Notes: generated from the letters alone by a model not told the origin. Shown: positions 1-11,910, numbered from the stretch's first letter. The stretch is 64,000 nucleotides of DNA from an uncultured Erythrobacter sp. (GCA_947498065.1 CANMIS010000003.1:248001-312000), one strand, 5' to 3'. Numbers and translations are program-made.

Positions 1-20
1 TTGCGGCGGAAGAGAGATGG

Positions 21-57
21 ATTGCCGCGCCTTGCTGGCGCAAGGCTCGCTATGACG
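21..57. repeat. Intergenic palindromic repeat fragment downstream of purL
   Basis: The segment contains the inverted repeat GCCTTGC-tggc-GCAAGGC (29-46), flanked by GATGGATTGCCGCG and CGCTATGACGA. Elements of this style (a GATTGCCGCG... side followed by ...CGCTATGACG) are common dispersed intergenic repeats in alphaproteobacteria. Only one copy is visible here, so dispersal cannot be shown. It may also end the purL transcript, because it begins about 10 bases beyond the purL stop. Confidence 0.35.
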
Positions 58-67
58 AGTGGGGTTG

Positions 68-2296
68 TCACCCCTCCATCCAGTCGCGGAAAAAGCTGGC
101 ATGGGCTTCGCGGAGGTCGGACAGATCCAATTTGCACTGTCCAAGATCAAGCGATCGACCACCGGTCTTTCCGATGTACCTGATTTGCCTATCAAGATTG
201 GCTTCATAGAAATTCTCAAAGCGCCGTACGTCTTTCAAAGTGACCACGTAGCAACTTTGTGGTTCGCTAAACCAGAACGCTTCGGGAATCATGGTATGCG
301 CTGCGTGGAGCGTGGCCCCCATCCCCCCAGCTAGCGCCATCTCAGCGATTGCGGTCAGAATACCGCCATCAGAAACGTCGTGAACACTGGTCGCGACCCC
401 CCGGTCGATCATTTCTCTAACGACAGCGCCGACACGCGCCTCGGCTTCGAGATCAACTATCGGCGGCTCGCCACAATCGAAGCCTTGTTTCATGCGGGAC
501 CATAGCGATTGACCGAGTGACTCACTGAAGGGACCGATGACGGCAATGGTCTCACCCTCTTCCTTAAACCCCATCGTCATCATCTTCGAATAATCGTCGA
601 TAATGCCGACCCCGCCGATGGCCGGGGTGGGGAGGATCGCGCTGCCGCCGCCGGTTGCTTTGCTTTCGTTATAGAGCGAGACGTTTCCGGAAACGATTGG
701 GAAGTCCAATGCGCGGCAGGCGTCACCCATGCCTTCCAGCGCGTGGACGAATTGCGCCATAATCTCGGGCCGCTGCGGGTTTGCGAAGTTCAGGCAATTG
801 GTCACGGCGAGTGGCCGCGCGCCGACGGCGCATAGGTTCCGATACGCCTCTGCAATCGCTTGTTTGCCGCCTTCATACGGGTCGGCATAGACATAGCGCG
901 GGGTGCAATCGGTGGTCAGCGCCAGCGCCTTTTTCGTGCCATGCACGCGTACAACGCCAGCATCGCCGCCCGTTTGCAGCGTGTCGCCCATCACCTGGCT
1001 GTCATATTGCTCCGAAATCCAGCGGCGGCTGGCGAGCGCGGGGCTGGCCATCAGTTTGAGCAAATCCGCGCCGATATCCGTGCTCTCCGGCACATCCTCC
1101 AGCGGTTTGACCTTGGCCCAGGCCTTGTATTCTTCCTTGGAGAGATAGGGCCGCTCGTATTCCGGCGCGTCGGCGGCCAGCGGACCCAGCGGAATGTCGC
1201 AGACGACCTCGCCGCCCCATTCCAGCACCATGTGGCGGGTGTCGGTCACTTCGCCGATTACGGCAAAGTCGAGCTCCCATTTCTTGAAGATCTCGGCGGC
1301 CATGTCTTCCTTGCCGGGCTTCAGCACCATGAGCATCCGCTCTTGGCTCTCGCTCAGCATCATTTCGTAGGGTGTCATGCCCTCTTCGCGGCACGGGACC
1401 ATGTCCATGTTGAGGCGGATGCCCGCCTTGCCATTGGTGGCCATTTCAACGCTGGAGGAGGTGAGGCCCGCTGCGCCCATATCCTGAATTGCGACGATGG
1501 CGTCTGTCGCCATCAGCTCCAGGCAGGCCTCGATCAGCAGCTTTTCCGTAAACGGGTCGCCGACCTGCACGGTGGGCCGTTTTGCTTCGGCGTCTTCTTC
1601 AAAATCGGCGCTGGCCATGGTCGCGCCGTGGATCCCATCGCGCCCGGTCTTTGACCCGACATAGACGATCGGATTGCCTACGCCGGTTGCGGCGGAATAG
1701 AAGATCTTATCCGTATCCGCGACGCCGACGGTCATCGCATTGACCAGAATATTGCCGTCATAGGCCGGGTGGAAATTGGTCTCACCGCATACGGTCGGCA
1801 CGCCGACGCAATTGCCGTATCCGCCGATCCCTGCGACCACGCCCTTTACCAGATGCTGCATCTTGGGGTGTTCTGGCCGTCCAAAGCGCAGCGCATTGGC
1901 ATTCGCCACTGGGCGCGCGCCCATGGTGAAGACATCGCGTAGGATCCCGCCCACGCCTGTCGCCGCGCCTTGGTATGGCTCGATATAGGATGGGTGGTTG
2001 TGGCTCTCCATCTTGAAGATCGCCGCCTGGCCATCGCCAATATCGATCACGCCCGCATTCTCGCCAGGGCCGCAAATGACCCAAGGGGCCTCCGTGGGCA
2101 GCTTCTTCAAATGGAAGCGCGAGCTCTTGTAGCTGCAATGCTCCGACCACATCACGGAGAAGATGCCCAGCTCCACCATATTGGGCACGCGGCCCAGGCT
2201 TTTCAGGACCTGTTCGTATTCCTCAGGCGAGAAGCCGTGCTGCTCGACAATTTCGGGTGTGATTTCGGGTGCGCTGCTTGGTGATGAATCGCTCAT
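68..2296 (-). CDS. purL: Phosphoribosylformylglycinamidine synthase subunit II
   Basis: This cytosolic enzyme of purine biosynthesis converts formylglycinamide ribotide, ATP and ammonia (supplied by the PurQ glutaminase with PurS) to formylglycinamidine ribotide. The 742-residue length fits the small, separate-subunit PurL type rather than the large fused enzyme of gammaproteobacteria. Near the N-terminus are [12 protein letters not shown] and KMESHNHPS, the nucleotide-binding and catalytic histidine signatures of the family. A second AIRS-like half contains [12 protein letters not shown] and the SVHDVSDGG motif near residue 640. The gene lies 15 bases upstream of nothing obvious in the same direction except the membrane protein gene that precedes it. 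purQ and purS are not in the window. Confidence 0.97.
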   Translation of the reverse strand: MSDSSPSSAPEITPEIVEQHGFSPEEYEQVLKSLGRVPNMVELGIFSVMWSEHCSYKSSRFHLKKLPTEAPWVICGPGENAGVIDIGDGQAAIFKMESHNHPSYIEPYQGAATGVGGILRDVFTMGARPVANANALRFGRPEHPKMQHLVKGVVAGIGGYGNCVGVPTVCGETNFHPAYDGNILVNAMTVGVADTDKIFYSAATGVGNPIVYVGSKTGRDGIHGATMASADFEEDAEAKRPTVQVGDPFTEKLLIEACLELMATDAIVAIQDMGAAGLTSSSVEMATNGKAGIRLNMDMVPCREEGMTPYEMMLSESQERMLMVLKPGKEDMAAEIFKKWELDFAVIGEVTDTRHMVLEWGGEVVCDIPLGPLAADAPEYERPYLSKEEYKAWAKVKPLEDVPESTDIGADLLKLMASPALASRRWISEQYDSQVMGDTLQTGGDAGVVRVHGTKKALALTTDCTPRYVYADPYEGGKQAIAEAYRNLCAVGARPLAVTNCLNFANPQRPEIMAQFVHALEGMGDACRALDFPIVSGNVSLYNESKATGGGSAILPTPAIGGVGIIDDYSKMMTMGFKEEGETIAVIGPFSESLGQSLWSRMKQGFDCGEPPIVDLEAEARVGAVVREMIDRGVATSVHDVSDGGILTAIAEMALAGGMGATLHAAHTMIPEAFWFSEPQSCYVVTLKDVRRFENFYEANLDRQIRYIGKTGGRSLDLGQCKLDLSDLREAHASFFRDWMEG

Positions 2297-2311
2297 GCAC
2301 GGCGCTTTAAT

Positions 2312-2986
2312 TCACTCGCTTGGGGCCGCCAAGCCTCCACGCCGAATGTGCCAGCGGTTATGCCCGACCCACCACGCCAGCACCGTTGTAACGGCAAAGG
2401 CGATCAGGGCCTGCGCATAGAGCGCCATATTCGCCTCCGTCGGGGCAGGGCCAAACCAATTGACCGCTTGCATTAGCAGCAGAACGCCGAGCAAGATCAG
2501 CGGCGGGCCGACCGGGCCGCGCGTACGCTTCACGTAGATCATGAACGCGCCAATGGTGATCAGCAGCTCCAGCGGCATCGCGATTTGCGGGAAATTCCAT
2601 AGGCCTAGGCCGTACGCCTTTGGCCCGCCAGCGATGGTCATGTCCGGCGCATGGGTCAGCCAATCGAGCAGCCAGTGCGACAGGACGACGAAGGCGGCCA
2701 GCACCCCGCCAAAGAAATTGCGCTGAAAAACCATCACGATAATCGCGAACACGGCCGCCCATATCGCGGTGCCTAATAAGGAATGCGTGAAGGGCATATG
2801 ATAGAGGTCAAACGGCACCATCACGGTCGCGTCCGGATCCACCCGCATTTTCTCCACGCCCGCCATGGCCAGCGCGAAAAAGCCCCAATCGACCAATTGC
2901 GCCGCGACAAACAAAGTGCCCAGCCGCGGTGAACGCGGTGAGATGGCTGCGGCGGCAAACGCCGGCGCGAAATGACCGATAAACAT
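2312..2986 (-). CDS. YdjM-like integral membrane protein (membrane-bound metal-dependent hydrolase family)
   Basis: The 224-residue protein has about six hydrophobic segments. It carries a spaced set of histidines in or next to membrane segments (MFIGHFAPAF at the start, PFTHSLLG near residue 70, LSHWLLDWLTHAPD near 105-117). That His/Asp pattern is typical of the LexA-regulated YdjM-type membrane proteins, which are named metal-dependent hydrolases on sequence grounds only. No substrate can be assigned. The gene is upstream of purL on the same strand with a 15-base gap, so they may be cotranscribed, though a functional link is not evident. Confidence 0.7.
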   Translation of the reverse strand: MFIGHFAPAFAAAAISPRSPRLGTLFVAAQLVDWGFFALAMAGVEKMRVDPDATVMVPFDLYHMPFTHSLLGTAIWAAVFAIIVMVFQRNFFGGVLAAFVVLSHWLLDWLTHAPDMTIAGGPKAYGLGLWNFPQIAMPLELLITIGAFMIYVKRTRGPVGPPLILLGVLLLMQAVNWFGPAPTEANMALYAQALIAFAVTTVLAWWVGHNRWHIRRGGLAAPSE

Positions 2987-3006
2987 GGGTGCCCCTTATC
3001 CCGATT

Positions 3007-3420
3007 TTACCGCGCGGATTTCTGCGTGAATTTCAACGTGACGAATGCCGCTATAGAGCTCGCCGTGCCCGTTGCAAACGCGCCCCAGATGATATCCAGC
3101 ACTGTGACATGCGTCGCCCACACCTTGAACACCGCCTGGCTGGTGAGATCAAACGTCGCATAACATAGCGCGCCCAGCAGCGCGCCATTGAGTGTAGCAC
3201 TCGCTACTTTGCCGCTGGTGAGCGCTGGCTTCACACCAAACCACACCATGCCGGCGACATAAAGGAAGTAGAACGCGGCCGCCGCGCCGACATTGATGCT
3301 GTCCGCCATCAGCTCGCCAATATTGGGCTGATAGAGGTTCGCCCCCGCCCAATTCAGCCACATCGCATCCAGCACGCCAAATGCGAGCGCCGCCGTGATG
3401 TAGGCAATGAACCACTTCAT
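3007..3420 (-). CDS. DUF2177 family membrane protein
   Basis: A 137-residue protein with four predicted membrane segments and the conserved opening of DUF2177 proteins (an aromatic/Asp/Trp segment LDAMWLNWAG near residue 20 and LGALCYATFDLTS near 85). Its function is unknown. The start was placed at the ATG at 3420 because GGGGA lies six bases before it; an in-frame ATG six codons further upstream lacks this. It is transcribed in the same direction as the YdjM-like gene, separated by about 20 bases. Confidence 0.8.
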   Translation of the reverse strand: MKWFIAYITAALAFGVLDAMWLNWAGANLYQPNIGELMADSINVGAAAAFYFLYVAGMVWFGVKPALTSGKVASATLNGALLGALCYATFDLTSQAVFKVWATHVTVLDIIWGAFATGTASSIAAFVTLKFTQKSAR

Positions 3421-3570
3421 TTGATTTCCCCGTTTCATGCGCAGCCTTGACCGGGCGCGCCGCGCGGGTCAATGCTCCGCGCTCCGCGAGCCGGGGTCAA
3501 AACCCGCTTTCTAATCAATTTGTGGTCTTACGAGGGACAGATCATCGAAAACGCGCCCGAACTTTCCGAA

Positions 3571-3792
3571 ATGAGCTTTGAACAGGCGCTCAGCGCGCTG
3601 GAAACCATCGTCCAGCAATTGGAGCGCGGCGATGTGCCGCTCGACGAATCCATTGCTTTGTATGAGCGCGGCGAGAAGCTGCGCGAGGCGTGTCAAAAGC
3701 GGCTTGATACGGCGAGCGCGCGGATCGAGAAAATCGTGACCAACCGCGATGGCGCCGCCGTTGGCACTGAGCCGCTCGACGCGCAGCAATAG
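3571..3792 (+). CDS. xseB: Exodeoxyribonuclease VII small subunit
   Basis: The protein carries the whole XseB signature: MSFEQALSALETIVQQLERG followed by DVPLDESIALYERGEKLREAC. XseB binds the large XseA subunit to form the nuclease that degrades single-stranded DNA into oligonucleotides. The start is uncertain. The ATG at 3571 gives 73 residues and has no good ribosome site. The open frame extends upstream to a TTG at 3520 and an ATG at 3472, and residues EGQIIENAPELSE before 3571 look like a normal variable XseB leader. A GAGGGACAG sequence at 3531-3539 could be the ribosome site of an unusual start near 3541. The gene is 12 bases before ispA, the usual partner in bacteria. Confidence 0.85.
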   Translation: MSFEQALSALETIVQQLERGDVPLDESIALYERGEKLREACQKRLDTASARIEKIVTNRDGAAVGTEPLDAQQ

Positions 3793-3804
3793 GAGCGGCG
3801 GCGC

Positions 3805-4710
3805 GTGGGGGATAAAGCAAACTTGCTGGCCGATCAGTTAAAGCGGGTTCAGGGCGAGATCGATTCCGTTTTCGATGCCTTTTTGCCTGTGCCTCAGGAT
3901 ACGCGCGCCCGGCTGGTCGAGGCGATGCGTTATGCGGCGATTGGCGGCGGCAAAAGGGTGCGCCCGCTGTTGCTAGTGAGCACGGCGGAATTGTTCGGTG
4001 TCGACCGCACAGCGGCCCTGCGCGCTGGCTGCGCGGTGGAGGCGATCCACGTCTATTCACTGATCCATGATGATCTCCCCTGTATGGATGATGACGACCT
4101 GCGCCATGGCAAGCCGACCGTGCACAAGGTGTTTGACGAGGCCACCGCCGTGCTGGCGGGCGATGCTCTGCATGCGCTGGCGTTTGAAATTCTCGCCGAT
4201 CAGGACACCAGCGCCGATCCCTTTACCCGCAGCGAGCTGATGATGACATTGGGCACAGCCAGCGGGATGAAAGGCATGGCGGGCGGTCAGATGATGGATA
4301 TGGTCGCGGATGATGAAGGGATCGAATACGATCTTCATTCAATCACCCGGCTTCAGCAGCTGAAGACCGGCGCTTTGCTGGCCGCATCGGTGGAGATGGG
4401 CGCGATTATGGGCAAGGTCGCCCCTGAAGGACGCGCGCATTTGAGGGCGTATTCTCGCGATATTGGCCTGGCGTTTCAGATTGCCGACGATCTGCTCGAT
4501 GTGAGCGGTGATGAAGCGAAAGCAGGCAAGGCGCTGCGCAAGGACGAGAGCCAAGGCAAGCAGACATTTGTGACCCTGATGGGCGCAGAGAAAGCCCGCG
4601 AGCAGGCGAGCGCTTTGGTGGATCAGGCGATTGGCCACCTGGCGAGTTACGGCGAAGAGGCAGAGACGCTGCGGGCACTCGCGCGCTTTGTGGTTGAGAG
4701 GGATCGGTAG
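3805..4710 (+). CDS. ispA: Polyprenyl synthetase, probably farnesyl diphosphate synthase
   Basis: This isoprenoid chain-elongation enzyme condenses isopentenyl diphosphate with allylic diphosphates to make farnesyl diphosphate (geranylgeranyl product cannot be excluded from sequence). It shows the GGGKRVRPLL substrate-binding motif near residue 48, the first aspartate-rich motif LIHDDLPCMDDDDLRHG near 87-103 and the second, FQIADDLLDVSGD, near 227. The length of 301 residues is standard. The GTG start at 3805 is preceded by AGGAG nine bases away. The pairing with xseB is classical, but dxs, which often follows, is absent; coaD follows after two bases instead. Confidence 0.92.
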   Translation: MGDKANLLADQLKRVQGEIDSVFDAFLPVPQDTRARLVEAMRYAAIGGGKRVRPLLLVSTAELFGVDRTAALRAGCAVEAIHVYSLIHDDLPCMDDDDLRHGKPTVHKVFDEATAVLAGDALHALAFEILADQDTSADPFTRSELMMTLGTASGMKGMAGGQMMDMVADDEGIEYDLHSITRLQQLKTGALLAASVEMGAIMGKVAPEGRAHLRAYSRDIGLAFQIADDLLDVSGDEAKAGKALRKDESQGKQTFVTLMGAEKAREQASALVDQAIGHLASYGEEAETLRALARFVVERDR

Positions 4711-4712
4711 AC

Positions 4713-5225
4713 ATGAGCGAACGCATCGGAATTTATCCCGGGACTTTTGACCCGATCACTCTGGGCCATGCCGATATCATTCGGCGCGGGGCAAAGCTGG
4801 TTGATAAGCTCATCATTGGGGTCACCACCAACCCGTCCAAAAACCCTATGTTTTCGACCGAGGAACGCTTCGCCATGGTGGAGCGTGAGGTTGCAAATAT
4901 GGGCGTGAGCAATGTCGAAGTGGTGGGTTTCAACGCGCTACTCGTCAAATTCGCGCAAAAGCAGGGTGCGCGGGTAATCATCCGCGGACTGCGCGCGGTG
5001 GCGGATTTTGAATACGAATATCAAATGGCGGGCATGAACCAGCAGCTTGATGAGAATATCGAGACGGTGTTCCTGATGGCCGATGTCTCGCTCCAACCGA
5101 TTGCGTCGAAACTGGTGAAAGAAATCGCTCTATATGGCGGAGATATAACACCTTTCGTCAGCAGCGAGGTGCGCGAGGAGGTCAATGCGCGCGTCAAGGA
5201 GATCGGCCTGAAAGGCGATTACTAG
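4713..5225 (+). CDS. coaD: Phosphopantetheine adenylyltransferase
   Basis: This enzyme transfers AMP from ATP to 4'-phosphopantetheine, the penultimate step of coenzyme A synthesis. The 170-residue sequence contains the nucleotidyltransferase motif GTFDPITLGHADII at the N-terminus (the T/HxGH motif) and FVSSEVREEV, the C-terminal substitute for the ISSSxxR phosphate-binding loop. VIIRGLRAVADFEYEYQMA is the diagnostic central block. It begins two bases after the ispA stop, suggesting translational coupling. Confidence 0.96.
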   Translation: MSERIGIYPGTFDPITLGHADIIRRGAKLVDKLIIGVTTNPSKNPMFSTEERFAMVEREVANMGVSNVEVVGFNALLVKFAQKQGARVIIRGLRAVADFEYEYQMAGMNQQLDENIETVFLMADVSLQPIASKLVKEIALYGGDITPFVSSEVREEVNARVKEIGLKGDY

Positions 5226-5349
5226 GCCAATCACGTTGCCACGCGCCCACGCTTAGCTGTCGATGGGGCGTCACTCATTCATTGAAGTGTCAGGCGCGCG
5301 TGGTTAAACAGCGCCAACAACACACAAATTGCCCGGAAAAACGACCTTC

Positions 5350-6066
5350 ATGATCTTTCGTAAACTACTCTGCGCCTCCGCTTCTCTTGCGCTGCTCGCT
5401 GCGCCTCAGGCCGTCTTTGCACAGGACGCCGAGCCGGAAGGCGAAGCGCCAGCGGCAGAAGCCGAAACGGAGGCTGCTGAGCCTGCAGAACGCCCGGTCT
5501 ACGGGCCTGTAAGTTTCGATATGAGCGAGGATCCTGACAACATCTGGCTGCTCGACCTGTCGAATGGTGAGCGCGTGGCGATCCGTTTGCAGAAAGACTG
5601 GGCGCCGAACCATGTCGAGCGGATCAAGACGCTGACCCGCCAGGGCTTTTACGACGGGATCATTTTTCACCGCGTGATTGAGGGCTTTATGGCCCAAGGC
5701 GGCGATCCGACCGGTACGGGCCAAGGCGGCTCTGAATTGCCTGACCTCAAGGCAGAATTTAACCCGATGCCGCATGTTCGCGGCAGTCTGGCGATGGCGC
5801 GCGCGACTTCGGAAGACAGCGCGAACAGCCAGTTCTTCATCGTGTTCTACCCGCGCTTCAGCCTGGATAAGCGCTACACCAATCTCGGCCGAGTGATCAG
5901 CAATATGGCCGGTGTCGATGCGATCAACCGCGGCGAGCCGCCTACCGAGCCGACCCGCATTCTTCAGGCCTCGCTGGCCAGCGACAACAAGCCGCAGGTC
6001 ATGCCAACCGCACCAGCAGTAGAAGAAGAGATCACTGCAGACGCTCTAAGCGCGCCGCTCAGCTAA
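5350..6066 (+). CDS. Exported peptidyl-prolyl cis-trans isomerase, cyclophilin type
   Basis: The protein begins with a clean signal peptide, MIFRKLLCASASLALLAAPQ followed by AVFA and a cleavage site before QDAEPEG. A short Ala/Glu-rich linker comes next, then a complete cyclophilin domain: FHRVIEGFMAQGGDPTGTGQ (catalytic Arg, substrate-pocket Phe and Gln) and SANSQFFIVF. It should assist proline isomerisation during periplasmic protein folding. ATG 5350 was chosen over an upstream TTG at 5329 because it opens exactly at the signal peptide. It lies between coaD and queA, the usual alphaproteobacterial order. Confidence 0.93.
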   Translation: MIFRKLLCASASLALLAAPQAVFAQDAEPEGEAPAAEAETEAAEPAERPVYGPVSFDMSEDPDNIWLLDLSNGERVAIRLQKDWAPNHVERIKTLTRQGFYDGIIFHRVIEGFMAQGGDPTGTGQGGSELPDLKAEFNPMPHVRGSLAMARATSEDSANSQFFIVFYPRFSLDKRYTNLGRVISNMAGVDAINRGEPPTEPTRILQASLASDNKPQVMPTAPAVEEEITADALSAPLS

Positions 6067-6122
6067 AGATCTGGGGCTAGTTTTTCTTTCCGCATGGCGC
6101 GCTCGCGGTTAAGGCCCCGCCG

Positions 6123-7157
6123 ATGCGTGTTGATTTATTCGATTTCGACCTTCCGCAAGACCTGATTGCGCTGCGCCCAGTGCGCCCGCGCGATGCCGCA
6201 CGTATGCTGGTGGCGCGGGGGGACGAGCCCTTTGCCGATAAGGGTGTTCGCGATCTGCCAAGCCTGCTGAAGGCGGGCGATGTGCTGGTGTTTAACGACA
6301 CCCGAGTGATCCCGGCCCAGCTGGAGGGGAGGCGCGCAGGCGGGGAGGCCAAGATCGGCGCAACCCTGCACAAGCGGATCGATCTGCGCCGCTGGCAGGC
6401 CTTCATCCGCAATGCAAAGCGCGTGAAAGAGGGCGATCAGCTGGTGTTTGGCGGCGGCGTGACCGCCATTGCCGAGGCGCGTCATGCCGATGGCAGCCTC
6501 ACCTTAGTGTTCGAAGGCGAAGAGCCGGTCGAAGTGCTGCTCGAGCGCGCCGGGCGCATGCCTCTGCCGCCCTATATTGCGGGCAAGCGCGGGGTCGATG
6601 AACAAGACCTCAAAGACTATCAAACCATGTTCGCCGCCGAAGATGGCGCGGTTGCCGCGCCCACGGCTTCGCTGCATTTTACCCCAGAACTGGTCGAGGC
6701 GATTGATGCGGCTGGGATCGGGCGAGAGACGCTGACCCTGCATGTTGGCGCGGGCACATTCCTGCCGGTGAAGGCTGACGACACCGACGATCACCAAATG
6801 CACAGCGAATTCGGCCGGATAGAGGCCGATGTTGCCGAACGCCTTAACGCCGCGCGCGCGGCAGGTGGGCGAGTGATCGCAGTCGGCACCACCTCTCTGC
6901 GCCTGCTGGAAAGCGCGGCGCGGCCAGATGGCCAGATCGAGGCATTTGCTGGCGACACCGACATCTTCATTACGCCCGGATATGAGTTTCGCGCGGTCGA
7001 CGGCCTGATGACCAATTTTCACCTGCCCAAATCGACCCTGATGATGCTGGTCAGCGCGCTAATGGGGCGGGACCGGATGATGGCGGTCTATACCCATGCA
7101 ATTGAAAACAAATACCGCTTCTACTCTTATGGTGACTCGTCCCTGCTGCTGCCGTAA
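6123..7157 (+). CDS. queA: S-adenosylmethionine:tRNA ribosyltransferase-isomerase
   Basis: QueA moves the ribose of S-adenosylmethionine to the 7-aminomethyl-7-deazaguanine of tRNA, giving epoxyqueuosine at the wobble position. The sequence has the family blocks [18 protein letters not shown] near the N-terminus, [38 protein letters not shown] and [19 protein letters not shown] near the C-terminus. The length of 344 residues is normal. The next queuosine gene, tgt, is only 1.7 kb away with two ABC-transporter genes inserted between them. Confidence 0.97.
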   Translation: MRVDLFDFDLPQDLIALRPVRPRDAARMLVARGDEPFADKGVRDLPSLLKAGDVLVFNDTRVIPAQLEGRRAGGEAKIGATLHKRIDLRRWQAFIRNAKRVKEGDQLVFGGGVTAIAEARHADGSLTLVFEGEEPVEVLLERAGRMPLPPYIAGKRGVDEQDLKDYQTMFAAEDGAVAAPTASLHFTPELVEAIDAAGIGRETLTLHVGAGTFLPVKADDTDDHQMHSEFGRIEADVAERLNAARAAGGRVIAVGTTSLRLLESAARPDGQIEAFAGDTDIFITPGYEFRAVDGLMTNFHLPKSTLMMLVSALMGRDRMMAVYTHAIENKYRFYSYGDSSLLLP

Positions 7158-7166
7158 CCAAGGGGC

Positions 7167-8107
7167 ATGCAAGAACCCATTCTCTCCATCGCGGGCCTGA
7201 GCAAGGTGTATTCCGGGGGCGTAAAGGCGCTCGATGATGTTGATCTGGATATCCGCAAAGGCGAGATTTTCGCTCTGCTGGGGCCGAACGGGGCGGGTAA
7301 GACGACGCTGATCGGCGCGGTTTGCGGGCTGGTGCGGCCAAGCGGCGGTGTGATCACCGCATTCGGCCACGATCTGAAGAATGATTGGCGCAGTGCACGG
7401 GCGCGAATTGGCCTGGTCCCGCAAGAGCTTAGCACCGACATGTTCGAGACGGTTGAGCGCGCGGTCAGCTATTCACGCGGACTGTTCGGCCATGCCCCTG
7501 ACAAGGCGCGCATCCACGAAATTCTGCGCTCGCTCAGCCTTTATGAGAAGCGCAGCTCGCAAATTCGCGAGCTATCCGGCGGGATGAAGCGCCGCGTGCT
7601 GATCGCCAAAGCGCTGGCGCATGAGCCAGAGCTGTTGTTTCTCGATGAGCCCACCGCCGGAGTCGATGTCGAGCTGCGCAAAGACATGTGGGAGCAGATC
7701 AGCGCGCTGCGCGAGCGCGGGACGACGATCATCCTCACGACCCATTACATTGAAGAGGCGGAGGAAATGGCCGACCGCGTCGGTATTATTCGCGGCGGCA
7801 AGATCCTGATGGTGGATGACAAGGCCTCAATGATGAAGCGGCTTGGGCGGACAGAGGCGGTGCTCCAATTGGCCGAGCCGCTGTCTGAACTGCCGCCTAG
7901 CATTGCCGCGTTTCCATTGGAGCTTAGCGCAGACGGGCGCGAGCTGTGCTTTCGCGGCGGTGATGGGACAGGCAAGGGCCGTCAACAAGTCGCCGACCTC
8001 ACCAAAGCGCTGATCGCGGCGGGGATTGATTTCACTGGCATAGACATCCGCGAAAGCTCGCTGGAGGATATCTTCGTCTCGCTCCTGACCGAGCAGGAGG
8101 AACCAGC

Positions 8108-8111
<4 letters not shown>
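7167..8111 (+). CDS. ABC transporter ATP-binding protein (ABC-2 type exporter)
   Basis: The 314-residue protein contains all ATPase motifs: Walker A GPNGAGKTTLIGAV near residue 39, a Q-loop, the signature LSGGMKRRVLIAKAL near 132, Walker B LLFLDEPTAGVD near 155 and the switch histidine in TTHYIEEAEEMA. A C-terminal extension of about 90 residues resembles the accessory domain of NodI/CcmA/drug-exporter ATPases. Its stop overlaps the start of the permease gene by four bases, so the two form one exporter. Cargo is not evident; daunorubicin/NodI-type, LPS-type or lipid export are all possible. Confidence 0.92.
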
Positions 8112-10033
<1,922 letters not shown>

Positions 10034-10034
<1 letters not shown>

Positions 10035-10351
10035 TGCCCAAAGCTCCCGACGCCAAAGCCCCTCAGGAATGCGCGAGCATGACCGAAGTGCGCGAAGGCG
10101 TGGATGCGACCGACCGGGAGTTGGTGGCTCTGCTGGAGCGGCGCTTTGGCTATATGCGGGCGGCGGCTCGGATTAAGCCCAGCCGCGACGTGGTACGCGA
10201 TGAAGGGCGCAAGGCGAGCGTGATCGCTGCCGCTGTGGCGGAGGCGGAAGCGCGCGGCCTACCGGGCGATGTCATCGGCGATATCTGGGAGCGCTTAGTC
10301 GAAGGCTCGATCGCTTACGAATTCGAGGAATGGGACCGCACGCGGGCTTAG
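10034..10351 (+). CDS. Chorismate mutase (AroQ class)
   Basis: The 105-residue helical protein has the AroQ-fold pattern: an N-terminal helix VREGVDATDRELVALLERRF with the conserved Arg and Asp, then RAAARIKPSRDVVRDEGRKA with the Lys/Arg substrate ligands, and a final helix IWERLVEGSIAYE. It would convert chorismate to prephenate; isochorismate-pyruvate lyase activity is an alternative in the same family. The ATG at 10034 overlaps the tgt stop (TGATG). Its end overlaps the end of the convergent reductase gene by four bases. Confidence 0.85.
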
Positions 10352-10983
10352 GTCTCAGTTCGGTTGAGGAAACGCTCAAGGCGTAACTCCTTCTTCTTCG
10401 CGTTCTTCGTTTTAATTGATCGTGCCATTTTTTCGATCTGGCGATGCCATTTCATCTCATTCTTTTCGGCGCCGCCATTTTTTATAGGTCCGCACGCCAA
10501 TACGCGCACAGGCTTGAAACCGACGAAGCCTAGCACTTGCTTTTTCCAGCGTTTGACGAGTGCATTTCCATACAGCAGCCACAGAAAAAATGGAGGTGTG
10601 TCCATCGTCACGATCATATCAGCTGAGCGCCCCTGCATATGCCCATCCCAAAGCGAGCTATTTTTTCGGTACGAAAACATAAAGCCGGGCAGAAAAAGAC
10701 GATCAAGAAGCCCCTTCAGTTCAGCTGGTTCGCTTCCCCACCACATTGGAAACGCCACCACCAGGTGATCGCACTGATCGATTTGAGCCGCCAGCTGCTC
10801 AAGATCCGGCTCCCAGTCAGTTCGTTTCTTATAGCCATGCTTCAGGTTCGGCCCGAAGGCTAGGTCGCGAAGAGCAATGCGAGTTACCTTTGCATTGCTC
10901 GGGATTGACCGTTGATAATGATCGAGAAGGCTGGTCGAAAAGCGACCTTTGTCGGGATGTCCGTCCAACATCAGCACATGCAT
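10348..10983 (-). CDS. Flavodoxin-fold NAD(P)H oxidoreductase (quinone reductase-like)
   Basis: The protein resembles modulator-of-drug-activity/NQO-type reductases. It begins MHVLMLDGHPDKGRFSTSLL (the flavodoxin-fold opening) and has a flavin-binding block FPMWWGSEPAELKGLLDRLF near residue 85. Such enzymes transfer hydride from NAD(P)H to quinones or other acceptors. The start at 10983 has GGAG about eight bases upstream. Base composition is visibly lower in GC than the neighbours (for example 10441-10500 is half A+T, with runs of A and T), and many codons end in A or T, which suggests recent acquisition. It is convergent with the chorismate mutase gene and overlaps it by four bases. Confidence 0.8.
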   Translation of the reverse strand: MHVLMLDGHPDKGRFSTSLLDHYQRSIPSNAKVTRIALRDLAFGPNLKHGYKKRTDWEPDLEQLAAQIDQCDHLVVAFPMWWGSEPAELKGLLDRLFLPGFMFSYRKNSSLWDGHMQGRSADMIVTMDTPPFFLWLLYGNALVKRWKKQVLGFVGFKPVRVLACGPIKNGGAEKNEMKWHRQIEKMARSIKTKNAKKKELRLERFLNRTET

Positions 10984-11031
10984 AGAGCGCTCTCCATTAC
11001 GACACACAGCTTGTGCGCCTCATTCCAGCAA

Positions 11032-11073
11032 AAGAAAAGGGCGGCCCGCTCCGTTTAAGGAGGGGACCGCCCT
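11032..11073 (-). terminator. Rho-independent terminator of rpsD
   Basis: Reading on the minus strand, AGGGCGGTCCCCTCC, loop TTAAAC and GGAGCGGGCCGCCCT form a 15-bp stem with two mismatches, followed by TTTTCTTTT. It lies 23 bases beyond the rpsD stop, in the right orientation. Confidence 0.85.
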
Positions 11074-11096
11074 GTTTCGTATCGGATTTTCGCGAA

Positions 11097-11711
11097 TTAG
11101 CGCGAGTAGAACTCGACCACGAGGTTTGGTTCCATCGTTACCGGGTACGGCACTTCATCGAGCTTCGGTACGCGGGTGAAAGTGATCTTGTCGGTGCCAT
11201 CAGGCGCGACATAGTCAGGAATTTCGCGCTCTGGCAGGCTTTGCGCCTCGATAACCAGCGCCATTTCCTTGGCTTTCGCGCCGAGGCTGATCACGTCGCC
11301 CACATCGCAGCGGCGGCTCGCGATGTTACACTTTACGCCGTTCACAAGGATGTGACCGTGGCTGACGATTTGACGGGCGGCAAAGATCGTTGGCGCGAAT
11401 TTCGCGCGGTAAACGATCATGTCGAGACGGCGCTCAAGCAGGCCGATCAGGTTCTGACCGGTGTCGCCCTTGATCCGGGTCGCATCCTTATAGGTGCTGC
11501 GGAACTGCTTCTCAGTGACATCGCCATAGTAGCCTTTGAGCTTTTGCTTCGCGCGCAGCTGCAGGCCGAAATCGCTCATCTTGCTCTTGCGACGCTGACC
11601 GTGTTGGCCAGGACCGTAAGAACGCTTGTTCACTGGAGAGTTTGGACGACCCCAGATGTTTTCACCCATCCGGCGGTCAAGTTTGTGCTTCGAGCTGGTA
11701 CGCTTCGTCAT
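11097..11711 (-). CDS. rpsD: 30S ribosomal protein S4
   Basis: S4 is a primary 16S rRNA-binding protein that starts assembly of the small ribosomal subunit. The 204-residue product begins [20 protein letters not shown], the alphaproteobacterial form without N-terminal zinc cysteines. It contains the S4 RNA-binding domain ([20 protein letters not shown], then [10 protein letters not shown]). The ATG at 11711 is the correct start even though the frame is open upstream. It is a single-gene unit with a strong terminator. The 200 bases upstream to trmJ hold no gene and presumably its promoter and leader. Confidence 0.97.
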   Translation of the reverse strand: MTKRTSSKHKLDRRMGENIWGRPNSPVNKRSYGPGQHGQRRKSKMSDFGLQLRAKQKLKGYYGDVTEKQFRSTYKDATRIKGDTGQNLIGLLERRLDMIVYRAKFAPTIFAARQIVSHGHILVNGVKCNIASRRCDVGDVISLGAKAKEMALVIEAQSLPEREIPDYVAPDGTDKITFTRVPKLDEVPYPVTMEPNLVVEFYSR

Positions 11712-11910
11712 AGATATATCTTTCAAATTGCATGAGCCGCCCCAGTGGCGACCGTTGAACCCGGCATCGCTCCGCTTGAGATGTCTCAAACGCGGCTACC
11801 GCTTCACCGGGGTGCGGAGCCAATTTGCGAAGGCGCGCGAATAGCAGGATTGCGGGGCGCGTCAAGCCTTTGTCGCCGCTTCGCCGCCCCGTATTTGCCG
11901 CGTGTTTGGG

